64,000 nt of DNA from assembly GCA_035995185.1 (NCBI GenBank), contig DASYKT010000031.1:248001-312000 (forward strand), in the 5' to 3' direction. Each line of letters begins with the position of its first letter. Position 1 is the stretch's first letter. This DNA is from DASYKT01 sp035995185 (GTDB lineage: Bacteria > Acidobacteriota > Blastocatellia > Pyrinomonadales > Pyrinomonadaceae). Made by a program: the position numbers and the translations under genes. Under the pieces are notes generated by a model that saw only the letters and a program-made list of their open reading frames with translations, was not told the DNA's origin and did no database searches. Of the stretch, positions 34,481 through 41,577 are shown one piece after another.

Positions 34481-35467
34481 TTACCGTAGATCGGTATCCG
34501 GGCGGCCAAGCTGGTCCTGGAGTACCTGTGAAAGCTTCCAGATCAGCGCGAGCCCGGCGTTTTCCTGGTTGTAGGCAATGACGGGCATGTTATCTACGGT
34601 GATCGCCATCGCGATGCGCCCGTTCGGGCTGTAGATGATGCCGACGTCGCTGCGCAGCGCATCGAGCGCGCCCGATTTCGAAGCGGTCGAAATGTTGTCG
34701 GGCACGCCGCGCCAGAGGCCGTCTTTTAACTGCTGGCGTTTGAGAATGCCGATCATCTCGGCCGAAGCCTCTTTGGAAACGATCTCGCCGCGTTCGAGCA
34801 TTTCGAGCAGCCGGACCATATCGCGCGGTGAAGACTTGCCCAAACCGAAGGGAATGTTCGCCGGGTCAGCAAAAGCCTTCGATTCGCCGCCGCCGAAGAC
34901 CTTGCGCAGGCTGAGCGTCTGTTTAAGGCCGAGCGTCGCCATAAATTCATTGACGCTGTCGGCGGAAACTTTGTCGAGCACGAGATTGGTCGCCGAATTG
35001 TCCGAGACGACGATCATCAGGTGAAGGGCCGAGCGCAGGTCGAGTTTCGTGTTGTCGGAAAATTCGAAAAGAATGCCGGAGCCGCCCTTCTTTTTCTCTT
35101 TGGTAAGGATGATCTCGTCGTCCCATTTGACCTTGCCCTGCGCGACGTGCTGAAACACGGTCGCCATGATCGGCAGCTTGATGGTGCTGGCGGTGCGGAC
35201 CGGTTCGTCCGCGCGCAAAGCATAGTCCCTGCTGGTGTCGAGGTTTTTGGCGTAGATCCAAACCTTGCCTTTAAATCCCGCGATGACCGACTGGACCCTG
35301 GCATCAAGTGCCAATGGTGATTGGGGTGATTGGGGTGACTGGGGTGTAGGCGCCGCGGCGGCGGCGGCTGCGGCTGCGGCGGGGGCAGGCTTATTCTGAG
35401 CGGCAGCAACCGCCGGGATGAAGCTCAAGACACTGATGAACGACAAAAGGAACAATGCTCTTTTCAT
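34481..35467 (-). CDS. Class A beta-lactamase-fold serine hydrolase, secreted
   Basis: About 328 residues from the ATG at 35467, which starts the signal peptide (MKRALFLLSFISVLSFIPAV). Then a linker of ten alanines and three Q-S-P repeats encoded by simple-sequence DNA. The catalytic fold is clear: nucleophile Ser94 and Lys97 in STIK, SDNSATN (the SDN loop), and KSGALDALRSDVG (the K-S/T-G strand). The omega-loop Glu (E-x-x-L-N) that class A beta-lactamases use for deacylation is not visible: the region reads SKAFADPANIPFGLGKSSPRD. It is probably a peptidase or a DD-peptidase-like protein, less likely a resistance enzyme. Confidence 0.8.
   Translation of the reverse strand: MKRALFLLSFISVLSFIPAVAAAQNKPAPAAAAAAAAAAPTPQSPQSPQSPLALDARVQSVIAGFKGKVWIYAKNLDTSRDYALRADEPVRTASTIKLPIMATVFQHVAQGKVKWDDEIILTKEKKKGGSGILFEFSDNTKLDLRSALHLMIVVSDNSATNLVLDKVSADSVNEFMATLGLKQTLSLRKVFGGGESKAFADPANIPFGLGKSSPRDMVRLLEMLERGEIVSKEASAEMIGILKRQQLKDGLWRGVPDNISTASKSGALDALRSDVGIIYSPNGRIAMAITVDNMPVIAYNQENAGLALIWKLSQVLQDQLGRPDTDLR
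35315..35395. repeat. Simple-sequence tract in the linker of the beta-lactamase-fold gene
   Basis: Repeats of GATTGGGGT (coding for Q-S-P units on the other strand) followed by a GCGGCGGCGGCGGCTGCGGC tract coding for alanines. Tract length could change by slippage. Frame is kept if units of three or nine bases are gained or lost. Confidence 0.85.
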
Positions 35468-35530
35468 AGAACATAAAATACCGCAGTTCGCAAAAACCAT
35501 TCAAATTTTAGTGGCGGAAAACACCTCTGA

Positions 35531-35567
35531 ACCTGGGAGCGCCGGCATCTTGCCGGCGCTCCCAGGT
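35531..35567. repeat. Perfect 17-base hairpin
   Basis: ACCTGGGAGCGCCGGCA, three bases, then TGCCGGCGCTCCCAGGT. It sits upstream of the beta-lactamase-fold gene and next to the long dispersed element beginning at 35581. The inner GCGCCGGCA word links it to the GC-rich family. Confidence 0.85.
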
Positions 35568-35580
35568 TTCACATACTCCT

Positions 35581-35893
35581 TCTTAATAATGTGAAATATT
35601 TGAAACTTTGGGTACAGGTGATCGCTTTGTGTTCCGCAGTGTCTTTGTGGTAGAAATTCTCTTTTGTTTGTTTAGTGTGAGGCAAGTGGTTTTAGTCTTT
35701 TTTCGCCGCAAATGACACAAAAATTCTCACTCGAACAAAAACCCTTCTTCACCTTGGGCGCTTCTTCAGATATTCTCTTGCCGACGGTGTTCCGGCCGTC
35801 CGTTCTTTGAATCCCAAAATTCCCGAAACAGGCGTTCCAAAAGCGTTCCGGTGTTCCACTTTGTTCCACGCCAAGTGGAACGGAACACCCGCC
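35581..35893 (+). repeat. Long dispersed non-coding element, copy A
   Basis: About 310 bases, homologous along its whole length to the reverse complement of 47606-47918. Shared landmarks include TGAAACTTTGGGTAC, GCAAGTGGTTT, AATGACACAAAAATTC, CTTCTTCAGATATTCTC and CCAAAATTCCC. The last 60 bases hold four GTTCC words and two GGAAC words that fold as GGTGTTCC, bulge, GTTCCAC, loop GCCAA, GTGGAAC, GGAACACC. Copy B keeps a similar two-armed hairpin with different words. No coding frame is kept between the copies. Confidence 0.8.
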
Positions 35894-35904
35894 GCCACAC
35901 CGGC

Positions 35905-36621
35905 TCAGGCGTGCTTTGCCCCTTTGCTCAAGAGCCAGGTGATAACCCCCGCCTCTTTACTGCGCACGGCGGCGTCGAGGGGCGTCATTCGTTCCCAGAA
36001 CGGGATCCAGTTTATCTCGGCACCGCGATCGAACAGGTATTCGGCCGCCGCCAGCCGCCCGCCATGACAGGCCATCCAAAAAGCGTTGCCGAGATCTTCG
36101 GCGGAAGGAGGCGGATCGGCTAAGACGTAAGCCTTCAGGCGGTCCAGCAGTCCGAGCGCGGCGGCCTGGCCGATCGTGGTTTTCGCGCCGCGTTCGAGCA
36201 AGCGGGCGGCGGCTTTTAAACATAGAAAGGCGGCTGCGTCCGCCATCGGGGTCCCGCCGCCGATGACCGCGCCGGTCGCTTCGATATCGGCGCCCGCGTC
36301 AAGCAAGGCATCGAGCGCGGCCACGTCGTCACTGCTGGCGGCCCAGTGCAAAGGGGTTTCCTGGTGATGCGCAGCGCCCTCGAACCGCGCGTTTATATCC
36401 GCTCCCGATCCGGCGAGAACGCGGATCGTCTCGGCGACGTTCGGGAAATGGCTGGGCCAGTCCGTCGCGATGTGAAGCAGGGTGCGGGATCCCGCTCCAT
36501 CGCCTTCCTTGTCGATCCTTGCCTGGGCAAGGGCCGGGTCATCAAGGAGCATGCGCCGCAAGGTTTCCACGTCGCCTGTTTTGATAGCCGTTACCAGGGC
36601 AACGGCTACCGGATCGTTCAT
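35905..36621 (-). CDS. Ankyrin repeat protein
   Basis: About 238 residues. I start at the ATG at 36621 (MNDPVAVALV); one at 36636 is five codons longer. Four or more ankyrin-like repeats, such as TLLHIATDWPSHFPNVAETI, ETPLHWAASSDDVAALDALL, DAGADIEATG and TPLDAAVRSKEAGVITWLLS. No signal peptide and no catalytic domain. A cytoplasmic binding protein; the partner is unknown. Last of four leftward genes, after the LuxR, DUF4199 and VOC genes, but separated from the VOC gene by a palindrome. Confidence 0.9.
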   Translation of the reverse strand: MNDPVAVALVTAIKTGDVETLRRMLLDDPALAQARIDKEGDGAGSRTLLHIATDWPSHFPNVAETIRVLAGSGADINARFEGAAHHQETPLHWAASSDDVAALDALLDAGADIEATGAVIGGGTPMADAAAFLCLKAAARLLERGAKTTIGQAAALGLLDRLKAYVLADPPPSAEDLGNAFWMACHGGRLAAAEYLFDRGAEINWIPFWERMTPLDAAVRSKEAGVITWLLSKGAKHA

Positions 36622-36639
36622 GTTGAGATGGAGCATAAG

Positions 36640-36685
36640 CTGATTTTTCCGGAAGTTGCGGGCAAAGGATGCCCGCGCTCCATAT
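36640..36685. repeat. Palindrome between ankyrin and VOC genes
   Basis: TTGCGGGCAAAGGATGCCCG, then CGCTCCATA. Same words as the elements at 2055-2186 and 41440-41555. Confidence 0.75.
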
Positions 36686-37062
36686 TAAGGCTGGTGTATC
36701 TGGATATAGTTGCCGCAGGTGTCGTCGAAAATGGCCTGTGTGCCCCATTCGTTCTTGACCGGTTCCTGTTTGAACACCACACCTTTTGCTTTTAGTTTTT
36801 CATAATCGGCCTGAACATCTTCAGAACCGAAGATGATCACCGGCAGCCCGGCGTTATAGATCCCGTCGAAGAATTCACGACTGCCGTAATTGCCGCGCGG
36901 TTCGAGCAGGATAGCCGTGCCATCGGGGTCTTCGGGGGAAACGACGATCGCCAGGAACATCTCCGGCATATACATCTTTTCCTTGAAACCCAGGACCTCT
37001 GTATAAAACTTGAACGCCGCTAACGGGTCGTTCACTGAAACGCTGGTTAATGATATTTTCAT
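36685..37062 (-). CDS. VOC family protein (glyoxalase/dioxygenase fold)
   Basis: 125 residues, two beta-alpha-beta-beta-beta modules as in all VOC proteins: VSVNDPLAAFKFYTEVLGFK, then FLAIVVSPEDPDGTAILLEP, and VIIFGSEDVQADYEKLKAKG, then GTQAIFDDTCGNYIQIHQ. The usual metal ligands are partly replaced (no N-terminal His; a late Glu is missing), so it may be a non-catalytic or binding member. Nine bases after the DUF4199 gene in the same direction, so probably in one operon with it. Confidence 0.87.
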   Translation of the reverse strand: MKISLTSVSVNDPLAAFKFYTEVLGFKEKMYMPEMFLAIVVSPEDPDGTAILLEPRGNYGSREFFDGIYNAGLPVIIFGSEDVQADYEKLKAKGVVFKQEPVKNEWGTQAIFDDTCGNYIQIHQP

Positions 37063-37071
37063 GCCTGTTAA

Positions 37072-37626
37072 TTATGCCGCGGCCGGTTCGAGCGGCAATA
37101 CATCCTTCCTGCGCAGGATCGCCGCGCTGATTAAAGTAATTATGAGTCCCACCGGCGCGAGCTCCATCAAACAGATAGCGTAAAAGATAAACGGGTTTTC
37201 CATGGCTTTAGCCATATCACCCGCGAACTTAACGGTTTTATCGATCTCTTCCTGCGATGCGCCCGCCTGCTGCATTTTTTCGGTCTGCAGTTTGGTGAAT
37301 TTGGTCATTATCTTGTCGACAAAACCGGGATTGGCGACGTTGTAAGCCTCGGCGCCGGCAAAATAAAAGACCGAAGCGATCAGCGTTATTAACAGGCCGA
37401 TCTGAATACCTTTCCAAAAAGTGATCTTGCCTTTTCCGACATTATCACGGTAAGACTTGATGCCGAAAAAGATCATTGAAAGCGAGATGGCCATCGTGGT
37501 ATAGCCGATCAGCTCACCATGGTCCATCGAGATCGTCTCATTTCCGCACAAGGTTGAGATCAGGAAAACAAAGCCCGCCAGGATCAGGCCGGAGATCACG
37601 CCGAATGTAATAACTATTTTTTTCAT
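37072..37626 (-). CDS. DUF4199 membrane protein
   Basis: 184 residues with four membrane helices: about 5-28 (VITFGVISGLILAGFVFLIS), 40-62 (IGYTTMAISLSMIFFGIKSY), 75-97 (QIGLLITLIASVFYFAGAEA) and 150-172 (FYAICLMELAPVGLIITLIS). The middle loop is a soluble helical segment rich in Lys, Gln and Glu. The matching RDNVGKGKITFWKG stretch between helices 2 and 3 is typical of DUF4199. Function unknown. It lies between a membrane-anchored LuxR regulator and a VOC protein, all leftward. Confidence 0.85.
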   Translation of the reverse strand: MKKIVITFGVISGLILAGFVFLISTLCGNETISMDHGELIGYTTMAISLSMIFFGIKSYRDNVGKGKITFWKGIQIGLLITLIASVFYFAGAEAYNVANPGFVDKIMTKFTKLQTEKMQQAGASQEEIDKTVKFAGDMAKAMENPFIFYAICLMELAPVGLIITLISAAILRRKDVLPLEPAAA

Positions 37627-37731
37627 AAGCTGCTCCTTCGCAAAGTTTTCCCAAATCTACGATATTGCGGCGGGTAAAAACATCGGCCAAAAGTATGAAT
37701 TTGCCAATTTTTCAATAAATCATACTAAAGT

Positions 37732-38160
37732 CTAACCAATTAATCGCAGCTCGCGCGCCTTTTGTACGGCTTGCGTACGGCGGCTGACATCGAGTTTCAA
37801 AAAAAGGTTTGCGGAGTGTGTTTTGACAGTGCTGAGAGAAATAAAAAGTTTTTCCGATATTTCCTGATTGGAAAATCCTTCGGAAATAAGCCGGAGGACT
37901 TCGTACTCGCGGGGGCTGATTCCCAAGTCTTTAAGTTTGGCCGGATCGAGCTCAAAGATCGGGCCTTCAGTGACTACGACGGTTTTTACCCGGGTAAATC
38001 TCATTCCCACCCAGATACCCAGCGCAACAAAGGTCACCGCGACAATTCCGATATAAATGTCGATCGAAAGCTCGCGAATGAAATAGCTGTATTCCAGATA
38101 TTTCAGCAGCGCGATCAGCGCCGCCATCGCCAAACCGTAAATTATGATCGTCTTTCGCAT
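37732..38160 (-). CDS. Membrane-anchored LuxR-type transcription factor
   Basis: About 142 residues from the ATG at 38160 (MRKTIIIYGL); a longer start at 38211 would add a poorly placed N-terminus. Two membrane helices come first (KTIIIYGLAMAALIALLKYL and IYIGIVAVTFVALGIWVGMR). Then a full LuxR/FixJ HTH: LGISPREYEVLRLISEGFSN, QEISEKLFISLSTVKTHSAN, LFLKLDVSRRTQAVQKAREL. There is no receiver domain, so it is a one-component regulator working at the membrane. The next gene downstream encodes a DUF4199 membrane protein that could be its partner or target. Confidence 0.88.
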   Translation of the reverse strand: MRKTIIIYGLAMAALIALLKYLEYSYFIRELSIDIYIGIVAVTFVALGIWVGMRFTRVKTVVVTEGPIFELDPAKLKDLGISPREYEVLRLISEGFSNQEISEKLFISLSTVKTHSANLFLKLDVSRRTQAVQKARELRLIG

Positions 38161-38274
38161 TACAAGAGTCTTAAAAGGCGGATGATACTGTACCAAAATC
38201 GGGGATTTCAAGTTCCTTAAATTGAATTATCCTTTGAGCGCCCGTAGAATCTGTGAAAACTTTTTAAGAAAACC

Positions 38275-39396
38275 GTGATCTACTTCGAAAACTATCGTAA
38301 TGGTACCTGCGGCCTGAACAACCACGTAATACCTTACACGCTCTGCATCTCTCTTTCGAATTTTCTGGGAAGGGACTTCTTCTTTGATTTCGAGTTTCCG
38401 TCGAATTTCCCGCCCGATTATGCCGTGAACAGCAATGAGCGGGACAAGTTCGAAATTTTGATGAAGAGCCCGAGGACCGTCGTTTCCGACCTGGTAAAGA
38501 TCCCGAACCGCAGAGTCTACGAAGTCGACCGCGAGGTGAAAAACAAGCTCCGGCTGGAAGATCTTTTTCTTGCTTTTTTGACCACCGAGGAACAAAAAGC
38601 GAAATACGGGAACACCATGATCTGGAATTTTTTCAGCCTGGGCAGGGAAGCGTTCACCCGGGAACATTTGCAGACGTTCGATCTGGTAGAGATCGGCACC
38701 AATGAGAGCCTGGTGAACGCCACGTTCTTCTATTTTTTAGCGAGAGCAGAAAAAAACCAGCTGCTGGATTCGATCAGGATCAGTTACCGGGACGACCTCG
38801 AGGAGTTGGCCGCAAAGATAAGCGGGGAAGCCGGCGCCTTCAATGCGACCCATTTCAGATTGGGCGATTTCCCGGCGGCCTATGGCAGCGACGGCTATCA
38901 GGTGAGCGTGGAAAGGTTCACCAAATATTTTGACGAGATGATACCGGATAAAGAGACGCCTTTGCTGGTGGCGACAGACGGCCTGCATGAGAAAGCCCTT
39001 TTTGCGGAGATATTAAAGCCCTTCAAATACCGGTTCATCGACGAACTGATCTTCGATGAATACCGGCGCGACTTCGGCGAATTGGAGTCTACCGATTTCA
39101 ACACTCTTTCGGTGCTCAACCAGATCTTATGCGCTAATTCACAGATCTTTATCGGGACCTGCCGGAGCACGTTTACCAGTGTCATCCACCGCCTCAGGCA
39201 GGAGCGGCACGGCCTGGTTGATTTCAATTTTTTGCCGGATGAAAGAATAGTGCGGCTGCTCACCCCCGACAACGGCATTAAAGCCGACAGTACAGGTTTT
39301 TTTGAATGGAACCGGTACTCGATCTTTTCGGAGCACTACACCTATCCCGCCTGGATGCGTGAATGGAATTACGGTCTTACTTCGCTGCCGGAATGA
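38275..39396 (+). CDS. O-fucosyltransferase-like (GT-B fold) protein
   Basis: 373 residues from a GTG at 38275; no better ATG is near the first conserved strand (YFENYRNGTCGLNNHVIPYT). Features of the peptide-O-fucosyltransferase/NodZ superfamily: the N-terminal G-x-x-N loop, ATHFRLGDFPAAY (the H-x-R-x-G-D nucleotide-sugar signature), LLVATDGLHEKALFAEILKP, and IFIGTCRSTFTSVIHRLR (the S-T-F-S-type GDP-binding loop). Such enzymes use GDP-fucose. The acceptor here is unknown. No signal peptide. Convergent with nothing; a tRNA-Ser on the other strand follows. Not part of an obvious sugar operon. Confidence 0.7.
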   Translation: MIYFENYRNGTCGLNNHVIPYTLCISLSNFLGRDFFFDFEFPSNFPPDYAVNSNERDKFEILMKSPRTVVSDLVKIPNRRVYEVDREVKNKLRLEDLFLAFLTTEEQKAKYGNTMIWNFFSLGREAFTREHLQTFDLVEIGTNESLVNATFFYFLARAEKNQLLDSIRISYRDDLEELAAKISGEAGAFNATHFRLGDFPAAYGSDGYQVSVERFTKYFDEMIPDKETPLLVATDGLHEKALFAEILKPFKYRFIDELIFDEYRRDFGELESTDFNTLSVLNQILCANSQIFIGTCRSTFTSVIHRLRQERHGLVDFNFLPDERIVRLLTPDNGIKADSTGFFEWNRYSIFSEHYTYPAWMREWNYGLTSLPE

Positions 39397-39426
39397 AATT
39401 GCGTTGTAAGTTTACCGGAAAGGATC

Positions 39427-39512
39427 TGGCGGAGGGGACAGGACTCGAACCTGCAAGCCCGTAAGGGCGGTAGTTTTCAAGACTACTGCATTACCAATTA
39501 TACTACCCCTCC
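39427..39512 (-). tRNA. tRNA-Ser (anticodon UGA)
   Basis: 86 bases including an encoded CCA. Acceptor stem GGAGGGG/CCCCTCC with discriminator G. Anticodon loop CTTGAAA (anticodon TGA), with a long variable arm (GCCC-TTAC-GGGC) as expected for class II tRNA-Ser, then the T loop GTTCGAA. Confidence 0.96.
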
Positions 39513-39564
39513 GCACCAAAAGCGGAAACAAAAAATATACTGTAAATATTAGGATGAGACAAAT

Positions 39565-39685
39565 CAGGGTTTGTAGCGCCGGCGTCTCGCCGGCTGTCGG
39601 GTGGGCGTCCCGCCCACGCTTACCTAAAAGAAATATGGCGGCGAGACGCCGCCATGACAGCCACCGAGACGGTGGCGCTACGGCT
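39565..39685. repeat. GC-rich palindromic repeats downstream of TlpA-like gene
   Basis: GTAGCGCCGGCGTCTCGCCG, then GCTG; GTGGGCGTCCCGCCCAC; GGCGGCGAGACGCCGCC; CCACCGAGACGGTGG. Same family as 10955-11064 and 20015-20117. Confidence 0.8.
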
Positions 39686-40229
39686 ACTGCTTAAATTGTT
39701 TTTCCAACTCCTGGCGGACGGCGTCGACGCCTTTTATTCCCTGCATCTTTAGCACCTGGTTGCCTTGCCGGTCGATCACCACGTGGAGCGGAAACTTCAG
39801 GTCGTAGTTGCCGTTTTTATCAACCTCGCCGAATTTGAAAAGCATTATCTGCCCGGCGTTGGGAATGATGTTGTATTTGAACGGATAGTTTTTCAGAAAA
39901 GATTCGAGCTGCGGTTTGTTGTTCACCGCCATTCCGATAAAGACCGCTTCTTTATACTGGTCTACTATCGGATTTAGCAGCGCGATCTCCTGCACGCAGA
40001 AAGGGCAATTGACGAACCAAAGATTCAACACTACGACCTTGCCGCGCAGCGCGTTCGAATCAAATGTTTTTCCGTCGATCGAAGTGACCGTAAAATCAGG
40101 CGACTTCGAACCGTTCTGCACGGGAGCCGGCCCTTGAACGATGGTTTTGGTGACCGTCTTGGTGACGGTTTGCGCCAGTGCCGAATATCCCAATAAAAGC
40201 GCGATAAAAATTGAAAGCAATATTTTCAT
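39684..40229 (-). CDS. TlpA/ResA-like thioredoxin, first of three
   Basis: 181 residues with a signal peptide (MKILLSIFIALLLGYSALA). Thioredoxin fold with a CPFC active site in NLWFVNCPFCVQEIALLNP and a cis-Pro region near FPLHVVIDRQGNQV. A VTKTVTKTIVQG linker follows the signal peptide. A periplasmic disulfide reductase or redox carrier, as in cytochrome maturation. The three adjacent TlpA-like genes run in one direction with 36 and 56-base gaps, so they form a tandem family. Confidence 0.9.
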   Translation of the reverse strand: MKILLSIFIALLLGYSALAQTVTKTVTKTIVQGPAPVQNGSKSPDFTVTSIDGKTFDSNALRGKVVVLNLWFVNCPFCVQEIALLNPIVDQYKEAVFIGMAVNNKPQLESFLKNYPFKYNIIPNAGQIMLFKFGEVDKNGNYDLKFPLHVVIDRQGNQVLKMQGIKGVDAVRQELEKQFKQ

Positions 40230-40265
40230 AGTTTTATTTAAATAGGCACTCCCGATCTATTGCAC

Positions 40266-40781
40266 CTATTTCAGGGCCGCCAGCCGTTTTAATTCTTTTT
40301 GCAGCGGAACTAGCCCGCTGGCGCCTTCGGACCTGAATTCGATCTCGCCTTTGGGGTTAATGACAATATGCGTCGGAAAAACCACCTGATCGCTGCCCGG
40401 ACGGACATATTTCAACGCCACTTCCATGCTTTTCGGAATGATGTTGTAGGTGAAGGGTTTCTTTTGAAGAAACCCTTCCAGATCGTACTTATTGTCCAGT
40501 GCAAAAGCGATGAACACAAAATTACGCTTACCGTAGGCTGTGACCAATTTATTCAGCTGCGGCAGCTCTCTCAAACAAGGGGGACACTGTATGTACCAAA
40601 AGTTCAATACTACGTATTTTCCTTTTAGTTCCTCAAGTTTAAATGACTTTCCCTTGAGTGAAGTTGCATCAAAAAGCGCGGCCATGGGCTTTGCGGCGGC
40701 CGTGGCCGCCATGCCCTGGGCAAAAATAGGCACGGCAGTAAACAGCAGAATAAACAAAAGACCCGGCAGACGCAGTTTCAT
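40266..40781 (-). CDS. TlpA/ResA-like thioredoxin, second of three
   Basis: 171 residues, signal peptide (MKLRLPGLLFILLFTAVPIF). Active site CPPC in NFWYIQCPPCLRELPQLNKL, with the FPTHIVINPKGEIEF strand near the C-terminus. The neighbours on both sides are homologues; the CXXC loop differs in each (CPFC, CPPC, CAIC), which should shift redox potential and partner choice. Electron source (a CcdA-like protein) is not in the window. Confidence 0.9.
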   Translation of the reverse strand: MKLRLPGLLFILLFTAVPIFAQGMAATAAAKPMAALFDATSLKGKSFKLEELKGKYVVLNFWYIQCPPCLRELPQLNKLVTAYGKRNFVFIAFALDNKYDLEGFLQKKPFTYNIIPKSMEVALKYVRPGSDQVVFPTHIVINPKGEIEFRSEGASGLVPLQKELKRLAALK

Positions 40782-40837
40782 ATGAGCTTATTTCTAGCTC
40801 AGAAATTGCCGCAGGTCAATAAATTTTAGCTCTATTT

Positions 40838-41341
40838 TTACTTTGAGGGGTCGTTTAACAGGCGCGTGATCTCAGAACTGAGTTTTTCGGTCTGGTCCCA
40901 GCCATTGGCCTTGAATTCGATCTCACCCTGCTGATTTATCAGAAAATAAGCGGGATACGGCATATTGATGTTGCCGTTCTTGTCCTTCTCGGCGTATTTG
41001 AGCAAGGTGCCGAAACTGTTAGGGATAATGTTGTAATCAAAAGGCTTTTTCGCCAGGTAGGGCTGGATGCGGGACTCGTTTTCGTTGGTAAAAGCCAAAA
41101 ATACCACGTTTTTGCCCCTGTTTGACGCGACCAGCTGATTAAGCTTGGGAATCTCCGCGTGACAGATGGCGCAGCGGGTCGACCAAAAGGCGATCGCTAC
41201 CACTTGGCCCTTTAATTCGTTGAGATCAAAGGTTTTGCCGTCCATTGAAACGGCGTTAAATTCTTCCGCGGACGCCTTATGCTGACCAAAAGCGGCGATC
41301 GAGAGCGTTAAAAGCAGTAAAATCAGGGATATTTTTCGCAT
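40838..41341 (-). CDS. TlpA/ResA-like thioredoxin, third of three
   Basis: 167 residues, signal peptide (MRKISLILLLLTLSIAAFG). Active site CAIC in AFWSTRCAICHAEIPKLNQL, with PYPAYFLINQQGEIEFKANG near the C-terminus. First gene of the leftward trio, probably its promoter-proximal member. The CAIC loop is the most divergent of the three, and the His after the second Cys is unusual. Confidence 0.9.
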   Translation of the reverse strand: MRKISLILLLLTLSIAAFGQHKASAEEFNAVSMDGKTFDLNELKGQVVAIAFWSTRCAICHAEIPKLNQLVASNRGKNVVFLAFTNENESRIQPYLAKKPFDYNIIPNSFGTLLKYAEKDKNGNINMPYPAYFLINQQGEIEFKANGWDQTEKLSSEITRLLNDPSK

Positions 41342-41439
41342 AGCAGGGGTACCAGCCAGTTTAATTATGAGTGAGTGTTAAAGAAAATTCAACATCTTTT
41401 AAACAAAAACGATGAATGCTTTTGGATTTCAGAAAGTCT

Positions 41440-41555
41440 ATGGAGCGCGTGCATCCCTGCCCGCAAAGATCGCGTAGCGATCTAATATTGTTCAATCAGC
41501 GCCGGTAGTGCGGCAAGCCGCGCTTTGCGGGCAGGGATGCCCAACGCTCCATAAA
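41440..41555. repeat. Palindromic repeat upstream of recF
   Basis: TATGGAGCGCGTGCATCCCT, then GCCCGCAAAG, is mirrored by CTTTGCGGGCAGGGATGCCC, then AACGCTCCATA. An inner GATCGCGTAGCGATC and GCGGCAAGCCGC. Same family as 2055-2186. Confidence 0.85.
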
Positions 41556-41577
41556 AATTTTATGTTAAGATTTTCGG

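Noticed and set aside
34481..35467. Beta-lactam resistance gene
   Set aside because: The omega-loop glutamate needed for deacylation is not visible, and the fold is shared with many peptidases and DD-peptidases.
35672..35869. 65-codon open frame inside copy A of the long dispersed element
   Set aside because: In copy B a one-base indel and stops break the same frame, so coding is not conserved between copies.
41341..41577. Replication origin next to recF
   Set aside because: No cluster of DnaA boxes was seen; the gap holds only a palindromic repeat, and dnaA and dnaN are not in the window.
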